From contig JAAYYW010000014.1 of the NCBI GenBank assembly GCA_012515195.1, forward strand, positions 1 to 36,716: a stretch of 36,716 bases of DNA, in the 5' to 3' direction. The DNA is from Leptolinea sp. Its GTDB lineage: Bacteria; Chloroflexota; Anaerolineae; Anaerolineales; Anaerolineaceae. Numbering within the stretch: position 1 is the first letter of the stretch; each line of letters starts with the position of its first letter. The translations under genes were made by a program, and so were the position numbers. This document shows, piece by piece, positions 7,986 through 15,638 of this stretch. The notes under the pieces are model-generated. The model was not told where the DNA came from. It saw nothing but the letters and a program-made list of their open reading frames with translations, and searched no databases.

Positions 7986-8907
7986 CAGTACGGTTGCTGC
8001 TATCACCGAAATTCAGGCGTAATTTGCCATAGAAATCTTCCAGAATAAAACGAGGATCGATTTGTTTGTATACACGGATTAAGCGATCGTGCTTACGATG
8101 TATATACGTCATATCATCGGCAACACGCGGGGCTGTTTCATCAGAGTAACAATACTCATGCGGATCCAGCAGCAGGCCGACAGCGGGGGAATCACCCAGT
8201 ATCCAGCTCTCGCCGGATGGCCATACCGGGTTATCCGCCCAGTAGTCATTGCATGCCACCAGTTGATCAAAAAGATATTGGCCGATCTTGCCGTACGGTT
8301 CCACCTTCTCCTGCAGCTCGGCCAGACTGACGCGCATTAAGCAGTACACGTCACGTGGAACCTGCCATAACGGCAGGTTTGAAGAAAACACGATATTAGC
8401 CGCCGTGATGTCGTTCTTGAGATTAAACTCCTCGCCGCCATCCGGCCACGCGCCGCCGCCGATCCAGATGGCGGTCAAGCGGTCCGCGATCCGGGGTTCC
8501 AGCAGATATGCGGAAGCCAGGTCAGTCAGCGGGCCGAGGAAGATGGCGAACAATGGCCGCGGGTCATCGGCCAGAGCTTCACGAATAAGACACTCAGCCC
8601 CTTCAGATGCCCGGGGTGAGAATTCACCGGCTAGGGCTTCCGTTGCGCCATGATAAACCGGCACGCTTCCCGGCATATCCATGATCTTTAGGATTTTCTG
8701 AATCTCATCAAAACTTTCCCGCATCGAATGCCGGGTCAGATGTGTGCCGAAGTGTGCGGCGATGATGCCCTTGATCTCGAATTTTGGTGTCAAAAGCGCC
8801 TGAACAATGGCAAACGCGTCATCGGCTTCATTTTTCGCGTCGGTATCAATGATCAGACGAATTTTCTTTTTCTCTGGAACATCAAAATGGTATGGGGTCT
8901 GAGGCAT
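7978..8907 (-). CDS. Inosine/uridine-preferring nucleoside hydrolase family protein
   Basis: Calcium-dependent N-ribohydrolase fold, 309 residues. The diagnostic aspartate cluster is present as IDTDAKNEADDAFAI (D21, D23, D29, D30). The middle has the FLGPLTDLASA strand-helix and the EFNLKNDITAANIVF substrate loop, and the late GDSPAVGLLL supplies the last metal-binding aspartate. Variants with DTDAxNEADD are common among enzymes of uncertain specificity; they may act on nucleosides or other ribosides. There is no signal peptide. It is third in a minus-strand run after the esterase and an unknown protein, and overlaps the following small membrane gene. No strong Shine-Dalgarno precedes the ATG. 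Confidence 0.9.
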   Translation of the reverse strand: MPQTPYHFDVPEKKKIRLIIDTDAKNEADDAFAIVQALLTPKFEIKGIIAAHFGTHLTRHSMRESFDEIQKILKIMDMPGSVPVYHGATEALAGEFSPRASEGAECLIREALADDPRPLFAIFLGPLTDLASAYLLEPRIADRLTAIWIGGGAWPDGGEEFNLKNDITAANIVFSSNLPLWQVPRDVYCLMRVSLAELQEKVEPYGKIGQYLFDQLVACNDYWADNPVWPSGESWILGDSPAVGLLLDPHEYCYSDETAPRVADDMTYIHRKHDRLIRVYKQIDPRFILEDFYGKLRLNFGDSSNRTDG

Positions 8908-9002
8908 ACAGATAATCTTTCATTGGCATTTCGGTGTGCGACAAGAGATTTCAACTTCTGTTTCTGTCTGAAAAGAAAGGACCGGTTAGACAGGACGGTT
9001 GT

Positions 9003-9875
9003 TTACCACTTTACCATTTTTATCCCCACTTTGTTTGCGAGCTCGATAACCTGCCTGTAACTATCTTTGGGCAGCAGACAAAGTACATATGAATCTGAAT
9101 CGATGTCAAGCGAGGTTAATGTAAGGTTCTGTCTGGACAGGTTCTTCCCTATTGCCTTCATTACCTTTACTGCTGGCATCTCTTTACTGCCTTCAGCGGG
9201 TAGGAGTTCCTGTATCTCGACATTTGTCATTTGAGACACAGCCCATTGGATGGTCTCCGTGTCTGAATTCCAATCGATCTCTACCGCCACTCGGGCTTCC
9301 AGAAGAGCGTCAGCCAGAGCAATAATGTAAAGACCGGAAAACGGTGCATTAATTCCCCGCTTTGCGAGTGAGTTGGTATTGTTCCGGTAATACTGCTGTG
9401 GATCAAGGATGGCAGATTCAACGGCTTTCCAAATCTGAACCTGATGGTCTTTATCGAGCCATTGAAGCAAGGTATTAATTAGCTGTTGCATAACATCGAG
9501 ATTTATGGCGGGGGCAGCTGTTTTTTTCTGCCCATTCCTTTTCTGTGTGTTCAGGTGGTTTTCGAGATTAAGAAAAAGTATTTCCAATTCCCGGATTGCT
9601 TCAATATCCACGAGAGGAACCAGGGACATTTTCCCGGCCGGATCGTATTTGAATTCAATACCGTCATCGACCCGATCGATCCAGAAGCGTATTGTTGGTG
9701 TTTTTACTTGAATATGTGCGGGTTTTGTGTATGGTTTTCCTTGATACATTCCTGACGATGAATGATTAAATGCGTAGAATACGTCGGATAATCGAAATCC
9801 GACACCATTTGAGCCTTCGGGTATGGTCTGAAGTACCGCGTCCACTTTTTTCAATGTGATGATTTTTTCTGGCAT
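9003..9875 (-). CDS. Uncharacterised protein, possible DUF6630-like C-terminal domain
   Basis: A 290-residue soluble protein. The N-terminal 110 residues look like a beta-rich domain (VGFRLSDVFYAFNHSS, PTIRFWIDRVDDGIEFKYD). A polar linker (NTQKRNGQKKTAAP) leads to a C-terminal alpha/beta region (about 125-290) with LIIALADALLEARVAVEIDW-like helices and a TSLDIDSDSYVLCLLP strand pair. The C-terminal part resembles what I remember of DUF6630, but this is a tentative match from memory. There are no catalytic motifs and no signal peptide. It lies 24 bases after the esterase gene, with a GGAAGGAG element upstream, and 95 bases before the nucleoside hydrolase. Confidence 0.7.
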   Translation of the reverse strand: MPEKIITLKKVDAVLQTIPEGSNGVGFRLSDVFYAFNHSSSGMYQGKPYTKPAHIQVKTPTIRFWIDRVDDGIEFKYDPAGKMSLVPLVDIEAIRELEILFLNLENHLNTQKRNGQKKTAAPAINLDVMQQLINTLLQWLDKDHQVQIWKAVESAILDPQQYYRNNTNSLAKRGINAPFSGLYIIALADALLEARVAVEIDWNSDTETIQWAVSQMTNVEIQELLPAEGSKEMPAVKVMKAIGKNLSRQNLTLTSLDIDSDSYVLCLLPKDSYRQVIELANKVGIKMVKW

Positions 9876-9899
9876 CCGCCTGGTGGAAAACTCCTTCCC

Positions 9900-10739
9900 T
9901 TATTCAAACAGGAATCTTAAACCGCGGGTGTATGATTCGGGTTTGGCGCTGGAGTGGCCTTCCCCCTCGATAACCCGTGTCGCAAAAGTGAAATTCTCAT
10001 AATCCCGTTTTGCAAGCACATCCATAAACATTTCCACGGGATATTTCAGACTTTCCTGTTCACCAACTGTTAGGAAAAGCCTTGCCGGAAGCTCTTTATG
10101 GCTGCTGGCATAAGCTTCCTCTTGTTCAAAAGCGAAACGGTTGCCGTAAAAAGTGTTCGGGCTGGCAGCCACATAGCCGGTAAAAAGAGATGGTTCTGTG
10201 AATAGCGTGTACAGGGCGAATGTGCCGCCGAAAGAACTGCCCATCAGATACCGCAACCCGGGGTTGGCCCGGTAGTTTACCTCGACGAATGGGAACAACT
10301 GCTCTTTCATAAACGCGTGAAATTTCGGCGCGTCACCGGAACCCGGAATGGTTGAATCTTGAACGGGTGTGTAATCCATAGCCCGCAGAGCATCGTAGTT
10401 GGCGTTCTCACCGCTGTAAGAGATTCCCACAATGATCATATTCGGAACAAAGCCATCATATTCCAGACAGCCGTAGATACTTTCAACCATCTTGAAATCC
10501 CATTGTCCATCAAGCAGGTAGAGAACCGGATATTTCATATTGGGATTTTTTTCATAGTCATTAGGCAAACGGATATAGAGGTCATAGTCACGGCCGGTGG
10601 TAGAAGAATGTAGCTGCCGAACTTCAGAACCGGGGATATCCACCCGCGGGAAAGGTGTTGTTTCTACGACGGTTGGTTTGCATGCCGTCAGCATCAGAGA
10701 CAGTATGATGGCGATGTTGAAAAGCAATATCTTTCCCAT
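9900..10739 (-). CDS. Lipoprotein alpha/beta-hydrolase, putative esterase (PF00756-type)
   Basis: Exported esterase of the Fes/IroE/esterase-D group. From the chosen ATG (10739) the first 20 residues form a lipoprotein signal (hydrophobic stretch then LTAC), with C20 as the lipidated cysteine. The 22 extra upstream residues of the open frame carry no such feature. The mature part shows YPVLYLLDGQWDF, the nucleophile elbow GSSFGG (S169) and the catalytic histidine in EGEGHSSAKPESY (H262); the acid is probably in VGEQESLKYP. Such enzymes hydrolyse acylated sugars or siderophore esters. AAGGA lies about ten bases before the ATG. It heads the minus-strand operon and is divergent from the tetR gene. 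Confidence 0.85.
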   Translation of the reverse strand: MGKILLFNIAIILSLMLTACKPTVVETTPFPRVDIPGSEVRQLHSSTTGRDYDLYIRLPNDYEKNPNMKYPVLYLLDGQWDFKMVESIYGCLEYDGFVPNMIIVGISYSGENANYDALRAMDYTPVQDSTIPGSGDAPKFHAFMKEQLFPFVEVNYRANPGLRYLMGSSFGGTFALYTLFTEPSLFTGYVAASPNTFYGNRFAFEQEEAYASSHKELPARLFLTVGEQESLKYPVEMFMDVLAKRDYENFTFATRVIEGEGHSSAKPESYTRGLRFLFE

Positions 10740-10808
10740 TGAACGGTTCCTTATATCTGGTGCACAAACGCGTGCAAGGTAATTAGAAAACCTACCCTTA
10801 CACACAAA

Positions 10809-10835
10809 ATTATACAGAAATCAGTAACGTGACAA
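10809..10835 (-). promoter_or_regulatory. Candidate promoter of the esterase operon
   Basis: Minus-strand TATAAT (10809-10814) with a TTGTCA -35 (10830-10835) and a 15-base spacer. The spacer is short but both boxes are good. It lies back to back with the tetR promoter, about 70 bases ahead of the esterase ATG. Confidence 0.5.
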
Positions 10836-10843
10836 ATCCCCTC

Positions 10844-10871
10844 TTGACAAGCGACCGACGGTCGCTATAAT
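10844..10871 (+). promoter_or_regulatory. Consensus sigma-70 promoter of the tetR gene
   Basis: Perfect TTGACA (10844-10849) and perfect TATAAT (10866-10871) are separated by 16 bases. The spacer is filled by the first operator-like palindrome, so a bound repressor would directly block RNA polymerase. The predicted start is near 10878, at the edge of the second palindrome. Confidence 0.85.
10850..10866. promoter_or_regulatory. TetR operator candidate 1
   Basis: AGCGACCGACGGTCGCT: perfect seven-base arms around three bases, filling the -35/-10 spacer of the tetR promoter. Its last base is the first base of TATAAT. Confidence 0.75.
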
Positions 10872-10878
10872 AATCATA

Positions 10879-10895
10879 AGCGAACGATGGTCGCT
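10879..10895. promoter_or_regulatory. TetR operator candidate 2
   Basis: AGCGAACGATGGTCGCT: same five-base arms and spacing as operator 1, 29 bases further on. The surrounding aa...ata bases are also repeated, giving a 21-base near-direct repeat. It covers the predicted transcription start and ends 14 bases before the tetR ATG. Confidence 0.72.
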
Positions 10896-10909
10896 ATAAA
10901 AGGAGGATC

Positions 10910-11503
10910 ATGCCAAAAGGAATCCCGTTGACCGATGAAGAACAAGCAAAACGCCGGAAGGAAATATTCGATGCATCGGTACACTTGTTCTTAAATAATG
11001 GATTTAATGAAACCTCCATGCGGGAGATCGCGCAGGCTGCCGGGATTGGAAAATCAACCCTGTATGACTATTTCTCCACCAAGGACGAGATCCTGTTATC
11101 TTTCGTTGAAAATGAACTTCAGATTCTTACGGAAGAACTGGCGATGATTGCTGGAGAGGCAATAAATGCCCGTGAAAAGTTACGAAATCTCATGTTCACG
11201 TACATGGAATATCTGGCAAGAAACGAGGAATTCTACATTAAGCTGAACTATCAAGTTCAGCGGCTGGCAGTGAACAGTTTGGAGCGAATTCAACCCAGGC
11301 GCCACGCGCTGCAGGACCTGGTACGGCAGGCAATTGAGGAAGGCGTGCGGGATGGAAGTTTTCGCCCGGTAAACTCATTGCTGGCTACTCGCGTTATGTT
11401 TACCGCCCTGACACCGGCTGTGTATACCACCCGGCCAAGCGGTTCCCGTCAGCAGATGATGGAAGAGGCGTACCGTTTGCTGGTGGAAGGAATTCAGGCC
11501 TGA
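10910..11503 (+). CDS. TetR/AcrR-family transcriptional regulator (cassette repressor)
   Basis: A 197-residue regulator with an N-terminal TetR helix-turn-helix (about residues 16-65: KEIFDASVHLFLNNGFNETSM, then IAQAAGIGKSTLYDYFSTKDEIL). The C-terminal ligand domain is alpha-helical and specific to its own ligand, which is unknown. AGGAGG precedes the ATG by only three bases; no better start exists. Two operator-like palindromes cover its promoter, and a third lies in the 90-base gap before the next gene. It therefore likely represses itself and the downstream rifampicin-phosphotransferase-like and MFS genes, with a drug or metabolite as inducer. Confidence 0.93.
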   Translation: MPKGIPLTDEEQAKRRKEIFDASVHLFLNNGFNETSMREIAQAAGIGKSTLYDYFSTKDEILLSFVENELQILTEELAMIAGEAINAREKLRNLMFTYMEYLARNEEFYIKLNYQVQRLAVNSLERIQPRRHALQDLVRQAIEEGVRDGSFRPVNSLLATRVMFTALTPAVYTTRPSGSRQQMMEEAYRLLVEGIQA

Positions 11504-11520
11504 TTTTTTTTCGATTCATG

Positions 11521-11537
11521 AGCGACTGCTGTTCGCT
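11521..11537. promoter_or_regulatory. TetR operator candidate 3, before the phosphotransferase-like gene
   Basis: AGCGACTGCTGTTCGCT has the same AGCGA-N7-TCGCT pattern as the two sites at the tetR promoter, with six-base arms. It is followed directly by TTATCT (11537-11542), a possible -10 box placed exactly as TATAAT is after operator 1. The -35 is poor. It ends 56 bases before the next ATG. Confidence 0.65.
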
Positions 11538-11593
11538 TATCTGCCTTAACCATTAGGGATCTGCAATCGAAACAGGATCTCACAGGAGTTGAT

Positions 11594-14170
11594 ATGAAAT
11601 CATATGTTCTGTCATTATCAGACACACAGTCCACATTGGAGATAGTGGGCGGCAAAGGTCTGTCTCTTACAAACATGATCAACGCGGGTTTCCCCGTGCC
11701 GGACGGTTTTTCCATTACAACTGACGCGTACCGTGCGTTCATTGAGGAAAACCGTCTTCAAGAAAAGATCCTCGCTTGCATTAAAAAAGCCGATATTTCC
11801 AAACCGGATACCCTGGAAAGCGCTTCGCAGGAAATTTATCGTCTCTTCCAGGACGCGCGAATTCCAATGGATATCGGCTCATCCATTTCCAATGCGTACA
11901 CCGGAAGCATACGGAAAGGAACACCGGTGGCGGTCCGATCCTCGGCAACGGCGGAAGATCTGCCGGATGCTTCGTTTGCCGGCCAGCAGGAGACATTTCT
12001 AAATATTCAAGGGGAAGAAGCATTGTTGGAAGCCGTGAAAAAGTGCTGGGCTTCACTCTGGACAGCGCGCGCCATTGCGTACCGGATAAAGAACGAAATT
12101 GACCAGGACACGGTTGCACTGGCCGTTGTGGTTCAAGAATTAATCGCTGCTGAAGCCGCGGGCATTATGTTCACTGTAAACCCGGTCAATGGCAACCGGA
12201 ATGAATTGGTCATCAATGCCGCGTGGGGTCTGGGGGAAGCCGTCGTCTCTGGAGCGGTTTCTCCGGATACCTATATGGTAAACCGGGAAAAAGGACGTGT
12301 CATCAAGCTTGAGGTTGAGGACAAAACCATTATGACCATACGGACGGAGAAAGGGACTGCTGAGGTCCCGGTCGCCGATGCTCTCCGGAAGAAAGTGGTT
12401 CTTAAAGATCGCCAGATCATGGAACTGGCACAGTTGGGTATGAAGATCGAGGAATTTTATGGCAGTCCCATGGATGTGGAATGGGCTGTGGTTGAGAACA
12501 GGTTCTTCATCGTTCAAGCCCGTCCCATAACGGCGTTACCCCCGCAGTGGATTCTGCCTGACCCGACTGTGATGTACGGCCGCGGCAGCCTGGCTGAGCA
12601 CCTTCCCGGCCCGGTGACACCATTGTTTGCCACACTGGGGTTGCGTTTGGCCAATGATGCTACAACCGAGATGTGGGATCGTATTCTGGGGACGGAAGCC
12701 CGGAATATGATGTCTGATCAGGGATTTTATCTGCCTTTAAACGGATATGTTTATGGCGGTTTCCGGATGAAAGGTAATGAATTACGAATCATGCGTATGT
12801 CATTTGGCCAGATAAAACCCATGTTCACCCGCAGCGTGGAACGCTGGCTGGAGGCACGGGAAAAATTTGCTGCTGTTGTCCAGTCATACGAGAACCTGAA
12901 CATAGCGAATATGTCACCAGAGGAATTACTTAAAGGTATTGAAACTCTTTTGCTGGCATCCTGTCGGTATTTCACGGATATTCAGAGCACCCTACCGGCA
13001 GCTTCGATGAGCGAGATCATTTTTACGCGATTCTATAACAGCCTAATTAAACGCAAGGGGGACCCGGAAGCCACTGTTTTCTTGTTTGGTTCTGAAACAG
13101 CCGTTTTACGGTCAGAAAAATCGCTGTTCGATCTGGCGCAGTGGATCAAACAGATCAAGCCGCTGGCGGAATATGTAAGCAATACCCCGGCGCAGAACCT
13201 GTCCGCAGATCTGATGGATGGAAATCAACCGGCGGGTATAGATGAGAGGCTGTGGATGGAATGGCGGCAGAGGGTTTCAACTCATCTTCATACTCATGGC
13301 CGTACAGCTTATGAATTTGATTTTGCCAACCCGACACCGATGGAAAATCCGGCACCGCAGCTTGAAACAGTCAAGTTTTTCCTGGAAGGGAAAGCAGAAA
13401 ACCCATCCACTCGTCAACGGGAAGCTGTGGAAAATCGTCACCAGGCTGTCGAACGGATATTGCAACGGGTTCGCTGGCCATTCAAAGGCTGGTTCGAAAA
13501 ACTGCTTCGATGGGCGCAGAACACCGGTCCAATGCGGGAAGACAGTATCTTCGATATGGGGATGGGGCATCCGCTAATGCGCCGGATGCTCGCGGAACTC
13601 GGGAGGAGATCTGCCGAAAACGGCGCGATTGAGTCCGCGGATGATATTTATTGGCTTGAGGAATCCGAGGTCCTTGAACTGGTTTCCGGTTTGGAAAAAA
13701 ACGGCAGGCTGGCGGATCATTCAAAAGAGGTTATCAACAGGAAAGCGGACTGGAAGTCTAAACAGAAAATTAATCCCCCCGTGATGCTTCCCGAAAAGAC
13801 CGCTTGGAATTTCCTGATCCATGGCGCGGAAGCAAAAAAACAAAATGGTAAGCTCGTGTTGAAAGGTATTGGAACCAGCAGCGGGATCGTCACCGCAACG
13901 GCGCGTGTGCTGCTCAGCCCGGCGGATTTTGATTCCATGCAACCGGGAGATGTTCTAGTTTCTGTAACCACCACCCCGGCCTGGACGCCGCTTTTTACCC
14001 TGGCTTCGGCAGTGGTTACAGATATCGGCGGGCCGTTAAGCCATAGCAGCATCGTAGCCCGTGAATACGGTATACCGGCAGTGATGGCTGCCCGCGGGGC
14101 AACCCGGCATATCCGAAATGGACAGATGGTCACGGTTGATGGGTCTGCAGGAACCGTGACGCTGGATTGA
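11594..14170 (+). CDS. Rifampicin-phosphotransferase-like protein (PEP-synthase/PPDK superfamily)
   Basis: An 858-residue, three-part enzyme. An N-terminal ATP-grasp domain (1 to about 315) has VGGKGLSL (K21), AVRSSATAEDLPDASFAGQQ (R115) and VEWAVVENRFFIVQARPIT (E297, R310). A central helical region (about 320-760) follows. The C-terminal swivelling phosphohistidine domain reads TDIGGPLSHSSIVAREYGIPAV with H817. PEP synthase and PPDK add a C-terminal TIM barrel, which is absent here. This order and length match rifampicin phosphotransferase (RPH, about 867 residues), which uses ATP to phosphorylate the drug and release AMP and Pi. Relatives of unknown substrate exist, so rifamycin is only a guess. 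The ATG has AGGAG five bases upstream. The MFS pump follows in the same operon. Confidence 0.85.
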   Translation: MKSYVLSLSDTQSTLEIVGGKGLSLTNMINAGFPVPDGFSITTDAYRAFIEENRLQEKILACIKKADISKPDTLESASQEIYRLFQDARIPMDIGSSISNAYTGSIRKGTPVAVRSSATAEDLPDASFAGQQETFLNIQGEEALLEAVKKCWASLWTARAIAYRIKNEIDQDTVALAVVVQELIAAEAAGIMFTVNPVNGNRNELVINAAWGLGEAVVSGAVSPDTYMVNREKGRVIKLEVEDKTIMTIRTEKGTAEVPVADALRKKVVLKDRQIMELAQLGMKIEEFYGSPMDVEWAVVENRFFIVQARPITALPPQWILPDPTVMYGRGSLAEHLPGPVTPLFATLGLRLANDATTEMWDRILGTEARNMMSDQGFYLPLNGYVYGGFRMKGNELRIMRMSFGQIKPMFTRSVERWLEAREKFAAVVQSYENLNIANMSPEELLKGIETLLLASCRYFTDIQSTLPAASMSEIIFTRFYNSLIKRKGDPEATVFLFGSETAVLRSEKSLFDLAQWIKQIKPLAEYVSNTPAQNLSADLMDGNQPAGIDERLWMEWRQRVSTHLHTHGRTAYEFDFANPTPMENPAPQLETVKFFLEGKAENPSTRQREAVENRHQAVERILQRVRWPFKGWFEKLLRWAQNTGPMREDSIFDMGMGHPLMRRMLAELGRRSAENGAIESADDIYWLEESEVLELVSGLEKNGRLADHSKEVINRKADWKSKQKINPPVMLPEKTAWNFLIHGAEAKKQNGKLVLKGIGTSSGIVTATARVLLSPADFDSMQPGDVLVSVTTTPAWTPLFTLASAVVTDIGGPLSHSSIVAREYGIPAVMAARGATRHIRNGQMVTVDGSAGTVTLD

Positions 14171-14196
14171 TCTTTTTTAGATCATGGTATTTTGAG

Positions 14197-15378
14197 ATGA
14201 CCTGGAACATACGAACGCCGACCTTTATCCTCAGCTTCACTCTGCTGGTAATGATGCTGGGTTATGGTATGGTATTACCCATCATCCCGTTCTACATTGA
14301 ACAATTCGGGGCAGGTGGCCGCGAGCTTGGCTGGATGATGTCTATGTACTCGCTTATGCAGTTGATCTTCGCGCCGATCTGGGGAGTTCTATCAGACCGG
14401 TATGGGCGGAAGGGAATACTTTCCATTGGGATAATGGGATATGCCATCAGTCTTTTATTTTTCGGACTGGCAACCAACTTCTGGATGCTTTTCCTGGCGC
14501 GAACGCTTTCCGGCATTCTGTCATCTGCCACGATGCCAACGGCCATGGCGTATATCGGAGACAATACACCGGAAAAGGAGCGCAGCGGCAAAATGGGGCA
14601 GTTGGGAGCGATGACTGGGGTGGGCGTAGTTATAGGACCTCTACTGGGTGGGCTTTTATCAACAAATTCTCTTTCATTCCCGTTCTTCATCGGAGCCGGG
14701 TTGGCGCTCATCGCCTTTGTTCTGGTGATCACGATCTTGCCTGAATCGCGTTCCCAACAATCCTCCAGCAAACAATCCGGAGTCTCGTTCGGGATTTTAC
14801 GGGAAATTTTTGTCGGCCCAATTGGGATATTGCTGCTTTTGATCTTTGTCATGAGCTTTGGGTTGACTGCCTTCCAGGGGATAACCGGCCTCTATGTGAT
14901 CGATAAGTTCGCATTCGATACCCGGCAAGTCGGATCCATCTGGATGGTGATGGGAGCGACCATGATCGCCGTGCAGGGAGCTTTCACCGGTCCGCTAACC
15001 CGGCGGTTGGGTGAACCATTGTTGATCCGTATCGGGCTGGTGGGTGGCTCATTGGGCTTCCTTGGTATGACCAGAGCAGTCGATTATCTGACGTCATTAC
15101 TGGCATTGGGGGCTTTCACGGCCGCATTGGCTCTGATTAGCCCGGCGCTCAACGCACACATCTCCACATATGCGGGTGAACGGCAGGGAACAATAATGGG
15201 AATGAATAGCGCGGCTACCAGCCTGGGGCGGGTTGCAGGTCCATTGTGGGCTGGATACCTGTATGAGATAGATATAGACTATCCATTTCTCAGCGGCGCC
15301 ATGACATTGGGGCTTGGTTTGTTGATTAGCTTCATCGGGACTCGACGACAGGTTGATGATATGACAACCAGGATATAA
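14197..15378 (+). CDS. MFS drug-efflux transporter (TetA/MdtG-like, 12 helices)
   Basis: Proton-coupled efflux pump of 393 residues from the ATG at 14197. The signature motif A is GVLSDRYGRKG (63-73) between helices 2 and 3. The antiporter motif C region is GAMTGVGVVIGPLLGG (about 137-152). Twelve hydrophobic helices are seen, with a polar loop (PESRSQQSSSKQSG) between the halves. An in-frame TTG at 14167 overlaps the stop of the previous gene and would add ten residues; neither start has a good Shine-Dalgarno, so the exact start is open. Its position right after the phosphotransferase-like gene and under the TetR sites suggests export of the same toxic compound or its modified form. Confidence 0.9.
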   Translation: MTWNIRTPTFILSFTLLVMMLGYGMVLPIIPFYIEQFGAGGRELGWMMSMYSLMQLIFAPIWGVLSDRYGRKGILSIGIMGYAISLLFFGLATNFWMLFLARTLSGILSSATMPTAMAYIGDNTPEKERSGKMGQLGAMTGVGVVIGPLLGGLLSTNSLSFPFFIGAGLALIAFVLVITILPESRSQQSSSKQSGVSFGILREIFVGPIGILLLLIFVMSFGLTAFQGITGLYVIDKFAFDTRQVGSIWMVMGATMIAVQGAFTGPLTRRLGEPLLIRIGLVGGSLGFLGMTRAVDYLTSLLALGAFTAALALISPALNAHISTYAGERQGTIMGMNSAATSLGRVAGPLWAGYLYEIDIDYPFLSGAMTLGLGLLISFIGTRRQVDDMTTRI

Positions 15379-15622
15379 CCGCCCATAATCGGGCAGTTCT
15401 ACCAGGTAAGTCTCTCCGGTGTAGACATAAAGAGAATCGGATAAATCGGTTGCGGGGGAGAGCGTCCATATCTGCTCCGGCCGTTTGTTTCCAGAATTTT
15501 TTCAATTCGAGTAATTGTTCATCATAATCATGGTCGGTGTCATAAAAAACTGTCACCCGGTAGGCACAAAAATAGGCATTTGGATCAGACCGTTTCCAAT
15601 TGTGTTCACCTATGGCACACAT
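15379..15622 (-). pseudogene. Frameshifted remnant of an unidentified gene
   Basis: On the minus strand a plausible coding stretch (SDPNAYFCAYRVTVFYDTD, then HDYDEQLLELKKFW) runs to about 15455. It continues in another frame as IWTLSPATDLSDSLYVYTGE and TYLVELPDYGRLYPG, running into the 3' end of the MFS gene. The amino-acid composition of both pieces is protein-like while neither frame is open over the whole length. I recognise no family. It could be the tail of the same decayed locus as the methyltransferase. Confidence 0.35.
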
Positions 15623-15638
15623 GTCTTAATAGGTCTGT

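Noticed and set aside
11487..11511. Run of eight T residues after TCAGGCCTGA at the end of the first tetR gene, as an intrinsic terminator
   Set aside because: The palindrome has no room for a loop, so it cannot form a stable hairpin; read-through into the phosphotransferase-like gene is likely.
10844..11537. Rifamycin-associated element (RAE) as the control of the RPH-like gene
   Set aside because: The palindromes here do not resemble the actinobacterial RAE and fit a TetR operator instead.
14168..14182. GATCT...AGATC repeat between the phosphotransferase-like and MFS genes as a terminator
   Set aside because: Arms of five bases with no following T-run; too weak, and it lies within an apparent operon.
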